From Strigamia acuminata (Eukaryota; Arthropoda; Chilopoda; Geophilomorpha; Linotaeniidae): a stretch of 64,000 nt of DNA. A program made the position numbers and the translations under genes. This document shows, one piece after another, positions 40,652 through 52,700 of the stretch (positions within the stretch are counted from its first letter, which is position 1; every line of letters begins with the position of its first letter). The stretch is from NCBI GenBank assembly GCA_949358305.1, contig OX442315.1, forward strand, positions 25,074,427 through 25,138,426. The letters are read 5' to 3'. The notes beneath the pieces were generated by a model that was not told the origin of the DNA, did not search any database, and was given only the letters and a program-made list of their open reading frames with translations.

Positions 40652-40780
40652 TAACTGTATTTCTTCAATTCGAAGACACGATCGATTGTAAGACGCACAC
40701 TAATTTCAGTACCATCAACAGAAAAAAGCTTTGATTCTAAGATTCAAGACGTAACCGCAATTTTAAGACATATCCCGGTA
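40652..40780. repeat. Degenerate copy of the 30.1-kb MITE family
   Basis: The left end (ACTGTATTTCTTCAATTCGA) resembles the left TIR of the element at 30083, an internal stretch reads TAAGACGCAC and TTTGATTCTAAG, and the right end finishes in CCCGGTA. It is more diverged than the 30.1-kb copy and has extra internal sequence. A short GC-rich hairpin (TTGGGGGC with GCCCCCAA, about 40606-40644) lies immediately to its left. Confidence 0.55.
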
Positions 40781-41650
40781 TTTGCGATATTGCGAATTTT
40801 TGCGATATATCGCAGCCAAGTGAATATGGTTGTCATTCATGAGTGTTGCGCCTCTGTGTAGGAGTGAAGTCACGTTATGAGAATGAGAACAAAACAGGAA
40901 AAATCTCTCTTTCCCTTAAAAAATTCTATTAAAAAAATAAAATAAATCATTACGGAATATAGCAAAAAAAAATATTTAAAAAAAAAAAATCCGTTATGAT
41001 ATACCTCTACCACTTTAAAACCACTAATCCCCAGCCCATGACGACGTAACGTAACAATGAAACATGCCCACGACCAAAAACAACAAACAACCAATCATAT
41101 GAGCAATTATACCATATCCAATGATGAAAATCTGAACCAATTGGACCTTGTTGACAGCAGTGACTATCGTTGGCAATAAGATTCAATTTGTGAGTATGGC
41201 TGCTTGTTAGGTGTAATTGCCAGCTGCCTGGAGAGCTGAGGGAAATAAAAAATACAGCACAGCTCAATAGAAATTAGTTTAGAAACCTCCTGATACTTGT
41301 AGGAGGTGAGGAGAAATTTTCTGCCTCGACACGATGTTGAGTGTAAAAGCCAGGATTAGGGGGAAGAAGCTGAAGGCGCACTTAATGAATGGATCGTTGT
41401 GGGACGAAGAAAAAAGTCGATAAAAGCGCTTCTCATCAAGCATTTTTCTCTCCCCCCATACCAACCCTCTTTCCCTTCTCAAATCTAGGGGTTTGCAAGC
41501 GCTCAGCGTCTTTATGTCGACATTGGTTTTCTTTTTTTCCTTTTAGCCGTGTGTTGATGATTTAAATTAGACTTGGAATTTAGACGATCATTTTCATTCG
41601 AAAAGAGCGGCGGCGGCGGCAAGAGAGAGAGGAAAGGAATTAATTTCATA

Positions 41651-41672
41651 TCTCTCTCTTTCTCTCTCTCTC
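41651..41672 (+). repeat. (TC)n microsatellite
   Basis: Pyrimidine dinucleotide repeat directly before an AAAATGGCG word. Confidence 0.85.
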
Positions 41673-44600
41673 AAAATGGCGCCTCTCAATAATGACAATT
41701 TAGTGAAATTACCTGTCACCTCTTTTACATTGGAAAGATGTCAAAATTCATTTAGTGAACACCTGCATCAAACTAATTTGCTTTCCAAGACGATATTTAA
41801 TCAAAGTGATTACTTCAACGCCGACCTCGCCAATGTTCATCTTCGGCGTTAATTACTTGAACACGGCCAGCTAATGTTTGTGCTGATGGCCTGCCTCTTG
41901 CTAATTACCCATGGCATGCATAGATAAAATACTCCACCTCTTATTTCTCCCAACGCACATTAAACACTACTTATTCATAAACCTTTAAACCCACAACACA
42001 ACAATCCGCAATTTCCGTTCAAAAACTCGATATACAGTTTTGTCTAAACAAACATTATTTTTTTTTCTGTTTGTTTTGGATATAGGCAATTGAGAAAGTT
42101 GTCGAAAAGGGAGTTGGCGGGGGGTAAATGGATAAAAGGGCGGAGTAGTTTGAGTTATACAGAAACTAATTTAAGCCATTTCTTTATCATCCCAAAAGAC
42201 TCAATCTATCCAGTGGACTCACTTTAATCAACCGTTTGTGACCCTCCCCCTAGCGATTGATTTCAACAACGAAACTTAAACAGCCTAATGAATTTGCCCG
42301 CTTATTCAGCCAACAGGCTAATAGAGGGAAACTAATCCCTTTACAACGAACTCGTAAACGATTTTTATCCAATCTCCAAACTAGAAATAAAATTAAAAAA
42401 AGCCACTTAACACGCATGTCGAAATCATGACCATCAAAACATGTGCAAACAAGACGTTACTAACATTTCATTGGTCGTATAATTTGAGGCTTGTTACTAA
42501 ACTGAGGTGCCGTTCTATTGATGGAATGGGTGCCCAACCCCACCAGGGGGCGTAGCCGAAGCAGATTGCCCCGGGGGTGGGGCTGTGAGAAATTGGCCAC
42601 GATTTATCGCGCTGCACTAGGGTCGCTCTAATGATGATGAAATTTCAGACGCCAGTTCCTCGCCATACTTGATCACGTGATCCATCACTCTGGGGGACCC
42701 ACCCTACCCGTGCCTGCCTTCCGCTAATCCCGAGGCCCTCCTCCAAAAAAGGTAACATTTCATCAAAAAATAACATTTTTTCTCCCTCATTAATATTCAC
42801 TTTGCGACCCGGCTCACAACTTGTATTCATCGCCCCCAAAGATGTCTATCGTTACCCGACGGCCACCGCGCTTCGGCATTTCGTCCATTTCCAGGTCCAG
42901 CAATGGAAAGAGTAGTTAAGAACCATTATATACTAGGCTTAAGTGGCATCGTAAGCCTTGTTCTTAAGTGGACGCCACCACAAACACTCGGTCCACGATC
43001 CCCACTAAGCCCCAGCCAACGCTGCTGGGAGATTGAATCGCTACTGCAAGACACGTGTTCCGGGATCAAAACGAGGTTTCATCGACCCAACACTAACATC
43101 GTACAATCAACATCGACTACTTTGCTCTACCTATAAAATAACCAAACATTCTCTACATCTCCACCCCCCCGAAAAAAATCCCCCCATTAAAAAACGGAAC
43201 AACCCGCCATCTTTTCCCGTAATCCCACCAATTTTATTCGGCCAACGTACCTGCTTTAATAAAGATAAAAATAAAAAACCAAAAAAAAAAAAAATATACG
43301 TAAAAATTAAAAATTAAAATCCGACAGCTGGACATGTTTAAACATGTGCACATGAACCCACAAACAACTATTAAAATAAAAATAAAAAATCCAAATGTCT
43401 GACCACCACCCTGAAGCAGCTCATTAGTAGTCTCACCTCGTTGCTGTCCTCCCATTAGATGTCGCTGCGTCGTACAATAAGACTTCAATGGACACAGTTA
43501 ATAAAATTATTTCAGATGAAATCTACAGCACCGAATAAAGAAATAAAAAAAACAAAAAAAAAATCCTGTCGACAAAACCAACAACTACATTCATTCATTA
43601 ACCGACGAACATTTGTATCGCTGCAAAAGTGTCGATCGATGACGTCACATTCGCTAATATTCACTATTGATAATGTAATAGTTTTCCTGTCGTTCAAATG
43701 AGTCACTGAGAACCCTGGGGGTTAGAGGTCACCGAGGGAGCAGCGAATCGATGAGGAGGGTGTGGGGCGCTTCGGCGTTGTATTAATGGCTTATTTTCAT
43801 TAGAGGTCGCCAACTCCATTTCACATTCGGAAGACGGTGTTTTAAGCATGATTAAAAATTAATGGTTTCCACTTAGCGCTGCGAATGGTGCTATCTGGTG
43901 TCGAATACAACAAACTCGAAACACCCACAAACTGCAGATTAGCACCCGAATAAACAAACGCATAAAAAAAACAAGCAAATTCCTCCAGCACCTTTTCCCA
44001 ATAACAAGCAAGCATCGTTTTGATTTTCCCTATTCCCGCTTTTCTTTCTTTCTTTTTATATCGGGAATTGCGGCATCTGGTGATAAAATCCCAATTCAAA
44101 TAAAAATCCTTTTTTTCCCTCTCTTTTTATTATTTCTATGTTCATTTGTCATTGGCACTTCTTCCTAATGCATTTGTAAGGGGAATAAGGGGGGAAGACG
44201 GGGAAAACGGGGAGGTAGAGGGTGATGGATATTTTGTGAGTAAACTGTGAGTGAGCCAATGCCGGCTCTAAGCTTAATTTAATGGTGGATAATACACTTT
44301 TTTCTTCTTTTTAGAGAGTGAGTGAAGAGAACTCCCTTCCCTTCTTCCCCTTCACATCTGTGCACCTCAGTAAACCATAAAATATTCATTAAAGCACAAC
44401 TCTAGAGTAATGGTGTTAACAGAGCGAGCGATAGAACCTCATTACAATAAAACACTGGTAAAACCCCGCTACGACGAACAATGCAATCACAACGACAACA
44501 CATGACGTCAACGTGGCGGGCTTGTCGAAGAATTAGAACAAATTAAATTGCTCCGTGTGTTTTCTTAACGATTTTCCCGCAAATTTCAGACGAAGAAGCC

Positions 44601-46310
44601 TGCGAAAACACATCACCTTAGATTTATTCGCCAAATCTTATTATTAAAGAGAATTATGTACAACAGTGTGTTGTCTATTATACACAACTCTTGGTAATGG
44701 ACGGTAATGGAGTGTGCAAGGGAGTTTGCCGCATTTTAACAAAAGGATTCATCAATTTATAATCACCTTCTCACACCCTCAATGCATTAGCAACTACAAA
44801 ATAGGATTGCAACATCAACTCGAGTCCATTACACCGAGTTATCGTCAATGAGGTTATTGTCAAAATTAACACAACTTTCCATATTCACGCCGCATCAAAA
44901 CAAACACGTCCAAAAACAACCTCAACACAATTTACGCAAACTCGCCTAATCCAACCAGCTTTCGTGTTATTACAAAGAGGTTTTTTTTCCCTCTTATTTT
45001 TCCTTTTTTACACAACCGTCTCCCTCCCCCTCCCTCCCTTTCCCCGGCGAGATTGAAGAAGGGGGAGAGTTAAATTGCTTTCTCGCCTCCTCCTATGAAA
45101 ACAGTTACAAATTTGCAGGCCTTCCTCTCTTTAACAATGGTGGGCACAACCCCCAGCCAATGCATTCATTAAAGGACATCCCCTCTCAAAATATAATTGC
45201 CGCGCATAAAAACAAAATGGCCGCCTGTCAACAAAACACGTCTCCCGCCATCTTAGGCGCAAACAGCCCGACAGAACAAGTCCCCCTCACGCCAAAGGGG
45301 CGGACCCGTGATCGGTAGGTGGTGCCGCTTCAAAGCGACCCCCCAGCATCACGAGGGAAACTCGGGGCTTCTCGTACGAGATGTCATCGTCCATTGTAAA
45401 CCGTTGAATTCGATATGAGAAAGGGGTATAAGGAAAGCGACAGACGTGAGCTGGTGTGTGTGTGTTTGATGGACAGTAGCAGTTAGGGTTACACACAAAT
45501 AGGTCTATTCTTCCCTTTCCGCTTTCAACAACCCACCTTGAACAAGCATCCACGTTTGCATACTTCATTTATTAACCGTTAATTTCAATATTGATACAAT
45601 ATGTTCGCGAGGCGGCCTTTGTCGCTGACAAATACGCCATCTTGGGCGGTCATTACAAATTTCCGTCATCATTTGTCTGCGCAAGAATTGACGAGAAATT
45701 TGTGACAAGTCGGCTTAAATCGAGCTTGTGTTATATATAGGCCGTGGTGCACGTTGTCAAGTATGTTGAACTAATCGGTGAAAAAAGAAAAACCGGACCT
45801 GGAGCACAACTTCTCAACTCGCTTTCTGCTACATTAGTCTAAGTACAGTGTGGCGAATTTTACAGATGTTGAGCTTTTACAACTTGGATGGGGCCCAATC
45901 GTATATATCCCGAGATGGACAGCCCTCTCTTACTTTTGTTGGCCTCGCTCGCTCGACTCTTTTAAAACCATTTCCAAACAAGCGCCAAATTTTCGTTCCC
46001 GTTTTATAATCCGCGATTTCGAGGCGCGCAAACCCCTCTTCGCGCACCCCAGGGACGACTTTGTCTACCCTTCAACCCCAGCACAACCAGCGCCGACAAT
46101 GGACTCCATTTTAATGCAATAAACGCCGCAACAAAGCAAAATGACGAAAATATGTCGTGACCAACACATCCGTCCCTCTAATGCACTGTCTAATGGGATC
46201 AGTCTAAAGCTTGACCACCTTTCCGAGGTCCACGTCCGCCTCTACACTGGTCACTTTGCAGGGGTCCAGGTACTCGAGTGTCAATCCGTGACAGCTGAGA
46301 CCCCCGGTCA

Positions 46311-46335
46311 CAATGCCCGTCCTGACCGGGCATTG
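46311..46335. repeat. Perfect 9-bp GC-rich hairpin
   Basis: CAATGCCCG and CGGGCATTG with a 7-nt loop, inside the GC-rich island at 45.8-46.5 kb. It is followed by A-rich rather than T-rich DNA and has no obvious role. Confidence 0.6.
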
Positions 46336-47186
46336 CAGATCGCCCATGAACACCCTAGTCATAGGTCAAGATTTAGCAACGCCACTAGCAGCAGGGGTGA
46401 GGGGATGCGACTTGTGCACGAGACAGCGTGGCGCTATTCTCTACCAGAGTTGAGGAATTCCAACTCCTATTCATGTCAAAACCGGAACTGCTTCTAAATG
46501 GGTGGGTCCATTGACAAAAACCCTGGCAAATCTCATGGCCGTGTTGTGAGTTGGCTGCACTGTTGCTCAAGTGCTCTTTTTGCTTGCTCACATAGCAGCC
46601 TTACCTTAATCTGCTCAACGAGATTGGCGAACAACACAAGTATTAGCTCCCCAGCCCCTTCTTTTCACGCCCATTTTCAAAGCGCTGGCTAAAAATGACC
46701 AAACGCCCAACAATAAAACAATATTTATCAACATAAATCGCTCACCTTTCTCACTTTCAACTCAAACGTCAATAAAACCACTCAAACATGTAAAATTAGT
46801 TCGATTTCTGATGCGACAGCGAGTAATTTACTACTTCCCATTGCTACCCTGTAAGGAAAAAGGTCAATTCGACAATTCGAGTTCAACTAGTTCCATTCAA
46901 CTCGAAAAATTGTAAATATATTACCTCAACTTGACAAGAATGGTATATATGGAAGATACTTTTAAACCGAGAGAAAACCTCCGTTTGGTGATGGAGTGTC
47001 CACTCTCTTTGTGGTCAGTTTCATCCATGCACCCAATAGGGACATTGTCCGCTGTCCAACCTCCAAAGTCTGCAAAACACCTGGTGTGTGTTAGAATCAT
47101 TAGCTCCCATGTTGAAACTAACTCCATTGTTACGCACGTTTGTTTTCAAACCAGAAAACCAACCCCTAACTTTACAACAACAACAA

Positions 47187-47237
47187 TTTATTTATTTATT
47201 TATTTTCTTATAAAAAAAAAAAAAAAAAAAAAAAAAA
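47187..47237 (+). repeat. (TTTA)n followed by a 26-nt A run
   Basis: Four to five TTTA units followed shortly by 26 consecutive A residues (47212-47237). This could be a simple repeat or the tail of an old retroposed sequence. I see no retroposon body in front of it. Confidence 0.8.
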
Positions 47238-49693
47238 TTGGCCGAACCAGAAAATTACTCATTCAGAACTCACTCTCCTTGATCCTAATCTCTGTATATA
47301 CGACTCCATCTGTTGTTCATTAGTTATTTTTTTGCCCGCCATCATAATATGAAAGCAACATTGTAAAATGTCACTTTTAATCCTGACTTAAGTGACACTC
47401 GTTTCCCTCTACTTACACCAATGTTTATATGTGACAAGACGACGAGGGGGGCAAATGATCTTCTCTTGATGGTTTTACCCCCCTCACACAGAAATTCACA
47501 TATCTCAAAATTTTACATCCACTTTCCTTGTTCCAATTTGTACCGTCATTCTGTTTGCCCATAGATATTATAACATCGAGAAAATAAATAAATCCAAACG
47601 AAAAAAATATCCCTAAACATTAACTCAAGACCACACAGTGATAAAATGTGCAGAGATCTTTAATTACCCATCACAAAACGAAATACAGATTCCAGCATTA
47701 AAAAGTTGTCCGTAATCAAGCTTTGTAAACAAACTGCCTTCACTCTGCTGCTGCTGCACTCTGTTGCCGTGTATAGGTGAGTGTGCAAGATACCGACCGT
47801 CGAGTTCTTTTGCTCGCCCAAAGTCGCAACAAGGCAGTCATAGTCGACAAAGACCGATGATGGACGATCCGTGGCGGGCTTTGCACTAGTGGGATAATGG
47901 ATCGCGGTCAATTGTGCGAGTGGACAGGCCTTTGCATTTCTCCCCCCCTTCTGATGGTATTAGGGATGCATTACCTCATTTTTACACGCGTCCTACTCTT
48001 GATAGCTGCACTGTAGGCCTCATACATCATTGGGGCCTGCTTACAAGCTGAGTCGACAGGCGACTGAAATAAATACAGCTTCAAGATATCAGGCAGGAGA
48101 GAGTTTGAATAGCAGCTCAACGCCTCGCTATAAAAGTGAGCAACGTAGCGTGACCGTTAAATAATTTGTATGGCTTCCTGAAGCCCCTCCCATCGACAAT
48201 GTTACACTACAATAGACGTGATCCATTACCTTTAAGAAGTCGAGTGTCGCCTGTTTATATCCTCCACTCAATACTCCAAGGAAGGAAGTAAAGCGAGGAG
48301 AGCAAAATATAAGATGGCGTTCATCGCGATGTAAACAAGAGCAACAACAAAATGACTTGACAAAAAAAAAACATTTCTTTTTTTTTTTAAATTAAAAATT
48401 AAAACGACAACACCTTTTAACACACACCTAACAGCTTGCAAAGGTGTAATAAAGCTTCTTTTATTTATTATTTAAATCCTTTTAAATTTTTTTGGGGAAG
48501 AGGGAATAAATAGTGGACACAAAAGATATAACTAATTTCAGGCCTCATAAAAGTACAAATCCCATTTAAATTGGGGTCTAAATAGAAAGGAGATCTTTAA
48601 GTGACCACAACACTCATTAAGCCATGTTTGCCCTCAGCACAATTAGGCCTATTTGCCTCAATTTCTTCGAGATGACCGAGTTTGCTACTCTGAACTAGCC
48701 AGGCGAAGGTAACGGGGACAACCTGAAATTTTATGAGCCTTAGGGTGCTTTATGCTCGTGTTTAACCAATTTATCACTGTCCAAACATCATTTCCACTAC
48801 ACTTGTTCACTTTGCACAGTTAAATTAGCGTCGTCTAAATATACCAATGGACGAAAACCGTCTCACTTCCGCTCGACTCCGCTAAAAGAAGAGAAAAAAA
48901 TGGCCTTAACCCTTTTGAAACATTTCCATCTCGATTATCAACAACTCCCAACAGGGCAGCATCAAAGACCAATCATTTCTCAAATAAGGGAAACAGTGGA
49001 AGGGATTAAGTAACTACACTACTTTTCATTAGAGCCTAAATTAGGCCTGCATTAAGACCGAGATTAGGAGGGCTGAGACAATTGAGATGGCAATGGCTGT
49101 CACGCTCCATGGCTGATTGGCATGTACGTACCCCTAGCTCGGTGGTCCACTCCCGCCTTCGCGCATGCGTCGTTTCAACCACCAACCCATCCAATAAAAT
49201 CTCTGCTTCCATCTGTCATCGGTAATCGAACGCAGTCGCTGGCAAATGCACTGGTGTTAGCGCACACTACTCAGCGGAAGGGAAGGCGACCACGCATGAA
49301 CAGACAAAATTACCCCGAGCTCCCATGTGCCTCTTTCGTTCCCTTACCGCTACAGGGACGCCTAATACATGCACGCTATATAAACTCGGGGATATACGCA
49401 ATGACTTAATGGCACGGATTAGCCCATTCCATTCTGTTACTCAATCATCATTTAAAAATTCAATGGGGGAAGAAAAAAATCAAAATGGCTGCCCAAAAAA
49501 AAAAAAAAATACTAAATCGATAGCAAACTAGAACATCGCTTATATTCATCACAAAGTCGTGCGAATATCTAAGAAACCGGTACGAAAAGCAACGAAAATG
49601 TGCGGTTTGAAAGAAAGCGGTTGTCGAGACGTCTTTTCCTGACCCCGACTCGGCGAGTTGGTCTTTTCATTTCGCAAACAGAGTGTAGACCTC

Positions 49694-49718
49694 GTATATA
49701 CGTATATATATATATATG
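49694..49718 (+). repeat. (TA)n microsatellite
   Basis: TATA dinucleotide repeat interrupted once by CG, in intergenic DNA. Confidence 0.85.
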
Positions 49719-52700
49719 AATAGGACTGCAGCGCCATGTTGCGACTAGGGGTCCCAACATTTGACGTGCGTGGCTAATAAGTGGTGACACGAGTTGTACA
49801 AGTGTTTTCACTTGGCGCCTCTGTTTGCCATGACTCTGCTTTGAGGTTAATTAAGAGATTCGCCAACTGCTTCCATATTGGCTGCTTTTGAGAGTAGAGC
49901 CAACAACGGGATCCGAGATTAAAAATTAGAGGTGCGGGGAATAATTGTCAAACTCCTTTTCCATCGTCCCGTTTTTCGGTATCGAGCTTGACATTCAACG
50001 TTACAGGTGTCGTCGATAATAATTTAATATATAATCTGTTTTTGTTTAGTTTATTTTTTTCCTCTTCCTTTATCCGCAGCGTGAGAAAATGAATTGAGGG
50101 AACGCTTCCGCCGACTGACATCACTACGAAGCACTGATAAGAGGACGACAGGAATATATTGTGTTTGTAGTGCAAACACACCTCTCGAGCGCCCTCTCCT
50201 AATTTCCACTCCACTCACCCTCACTTGGAGATTGCTTTCTCACTGCATGAATAACACATTTCAATCTCCTACATTTTACTTTATACATAGAAAACAAAAA
50301 AAAAAGAAAATCCAAACCCACGCACTAAAAATCATTTAATCCTTAATCCAATCTCTCTTTCTATATACGTCTCTTTCCTTTTCTCTTTCTCTCGTTCCCC
50401 CAGCAACAACATTTATATAATAAATATTCAAGAAGCAAAATTCAAAACTAAAATTCAAAATCCACATTTTCTCCTCATCCTCCGAAATAAACTAACGATT
50501 ATTGGAGAAACGAATTGATTCAGCGAGGGCGGATCACTTTCACCCCCATACACCCAAATGGCTTCGTTGATCGGCCTCAAAGAGGGGTGATGTGCCCCCA
50601 GTTCACTACCCCCGTTCCCACTACGCTCGCTCACTCTCTCTCTCTCATCCCCCATCCGCCTCACTGTCTCAAACCCCCTGCCTCCCTCCCTCCTCCCATT
50701 CTCTTTGGTGTAATGATGAATGAAACTTCACATTAAACAAGACGACATTTTCTTTGCCTCTAATGATACCCAATTACCTCACCTACCCAATTATATATAT
50801 TGATATATACGAGGGCCCGGGTACTTGGTGCTCGAGTGCGAGTGCTGCACACAGGTGAGTTGATATTCCTTTCCACCTGTTTCAGATTACACTCACAAAT
50901 TACCTGCTCAAGTCGGCGAGGAAATGAATAAGTTCACACGACCAAGCCACTTGAATTCTTCAAATTCTTGCCTCTGTTGCCATGACAACGAAGCGTGAGA
51001 AATACAGCATAAGGTCGATTCAAGGACAGTCGAGAAACTTAATAAAAATAAACAAGCAAAACGCCTACACCTGCCAATTACACGTGTATTGGTGCGTGCA
51101 TTTCGAATTTCCCAGCTCCAGTGTGCGACAACAAAACGCGTGACGTAATTCGGCGCCAAGCCCAACCCGGCACAAAGAATTGAGAGAAAAAGAAGTGTTT
51201 GGTATTGATGCGCTCTTTGGAGTGACAGCTCACTATCAGTGGTGATTTTTCACGGGTTTGGCTTCATTCCAAATTGAAAGCCAAACCTTTTAAAAAGTGT
51301 TCTTGTGGTGGCTCGAGAATTTCCTTCAAAATTCTATTGAAATCTAACGCATGGCTGATCATTAGGTCAGTTTAAGTCGTCCGCTTGGAAGAATTTCTTC
51401 AACTTTCAAGAGTATCTAACGCTCCATTTCATACGATAATTCTCTTTACGTTGTAATGAATCTCCCTCCCTACTACGAATTCCCATTTTTCCCCCCCTAT
51501 TAAAACCAATCTCTGTTCATTTCCATTTTTTATTTACACTTCTTTCTTCCTTCCGTCGGCCATCATTCAAAACACTTTTTACTCCCCACTTTCTAATTAT
51601 CCCCGTCCCTCCACCTCATTTCCTTAAATAAAAACCTCGACCTCGCCTTATATTAAAAACAAAAATCTCACAAAAATCACACAAAAACAAAAATTAAAAC
51701 CACTTCACGTGTCACTCGAAAGAAATCTGTTGTTATAGCGAGGTTCAACAGATGGTCCGTCGTCTATTAGCTGGGGTAGGTCTAGTTTATGACGGGCTTT
51801 GCTGCACTGCCTGCTGACTCGGCGTATTGCGAAATTAAGTCGGCGGTCGTTGGTAATTCCCCGGCGAAAACACGCCAGTTGCTTTCTAAATCTGCGGCCA
51901 GATGGCGCTCGACGGAAGATGTTCTGATCTAATGGAACATCTGTTCCGGGCTAAAGGAACGCGTTCCAACTCTCTTCAGACCGTACACACACCCCCCCAA
52001 AATAAAAATTGTACCAGCACAATTTCTCCTTTAACACAAAATCAAATTACTCCATCAAACCCATAATTTAGCAAATATTCCTCCGCATCTACCTTTTCCA
52101 ATCACAAATTTCCTCAAGCACGTGATACCCCTCCGTAAAACCCATTAGAAATAAATTATTACCCAAAAACAGCGCCTTCCTTCCGCTAAAAGCAATTGCT
52201 TTCATCCCTGCTCCTTTAAGAAAAGCGAGGGAAAAATACCAAGTTTTGCACTGATAGAAAAATGTTAGTTTACCTAGTTTGTTGTTGTGTCTTGACTTAC
52301 AATGTCTTGTTGTGGAATTGCCCTGAGCTAGGACGAGACTCAACATTAGCCCCTCCCCATTCAGCATTTCTGCCCCTAACTGAAAGGGGCCGCTTATAGT
52401 GCAAATCCATGTTCTAAGTTCCCTTTTTTTTCTAGACGAGCGTGCCACCACGTCAGCAATGCCACACATTCGGGTCAGCAATATACAAACGTCATCGAGA
52501 GGTGGCTCTTCTCCATTTTTCCATTACCCCATCACACTTTTTTTTTCTTCCTTTTTTTTCCTTTCTCTCATACTCGATGCAATAAATGTAAACAAAATGG
52601 CAACTGTTTTATCTTACATGGAAAACTGGAGTATATAAAACGACTACACAACGAGATAAACTTCATTTCCTTCCCAACGAGGGCCCATTGTTTCACAAGC

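Noticed and set aside
46141-46497. 118-codon ATG frame in the 46-kb GC-rich island
   Set aside because: No domain or family likeness and no clear promoter-to-stop structure; kept only as part of a finding on the island.
52089-52481. 130-codon frame on the minus strand
   Set aside because: No recognisable motif, a partly open frame lies on the opposite strand, and there are no flanking exons.
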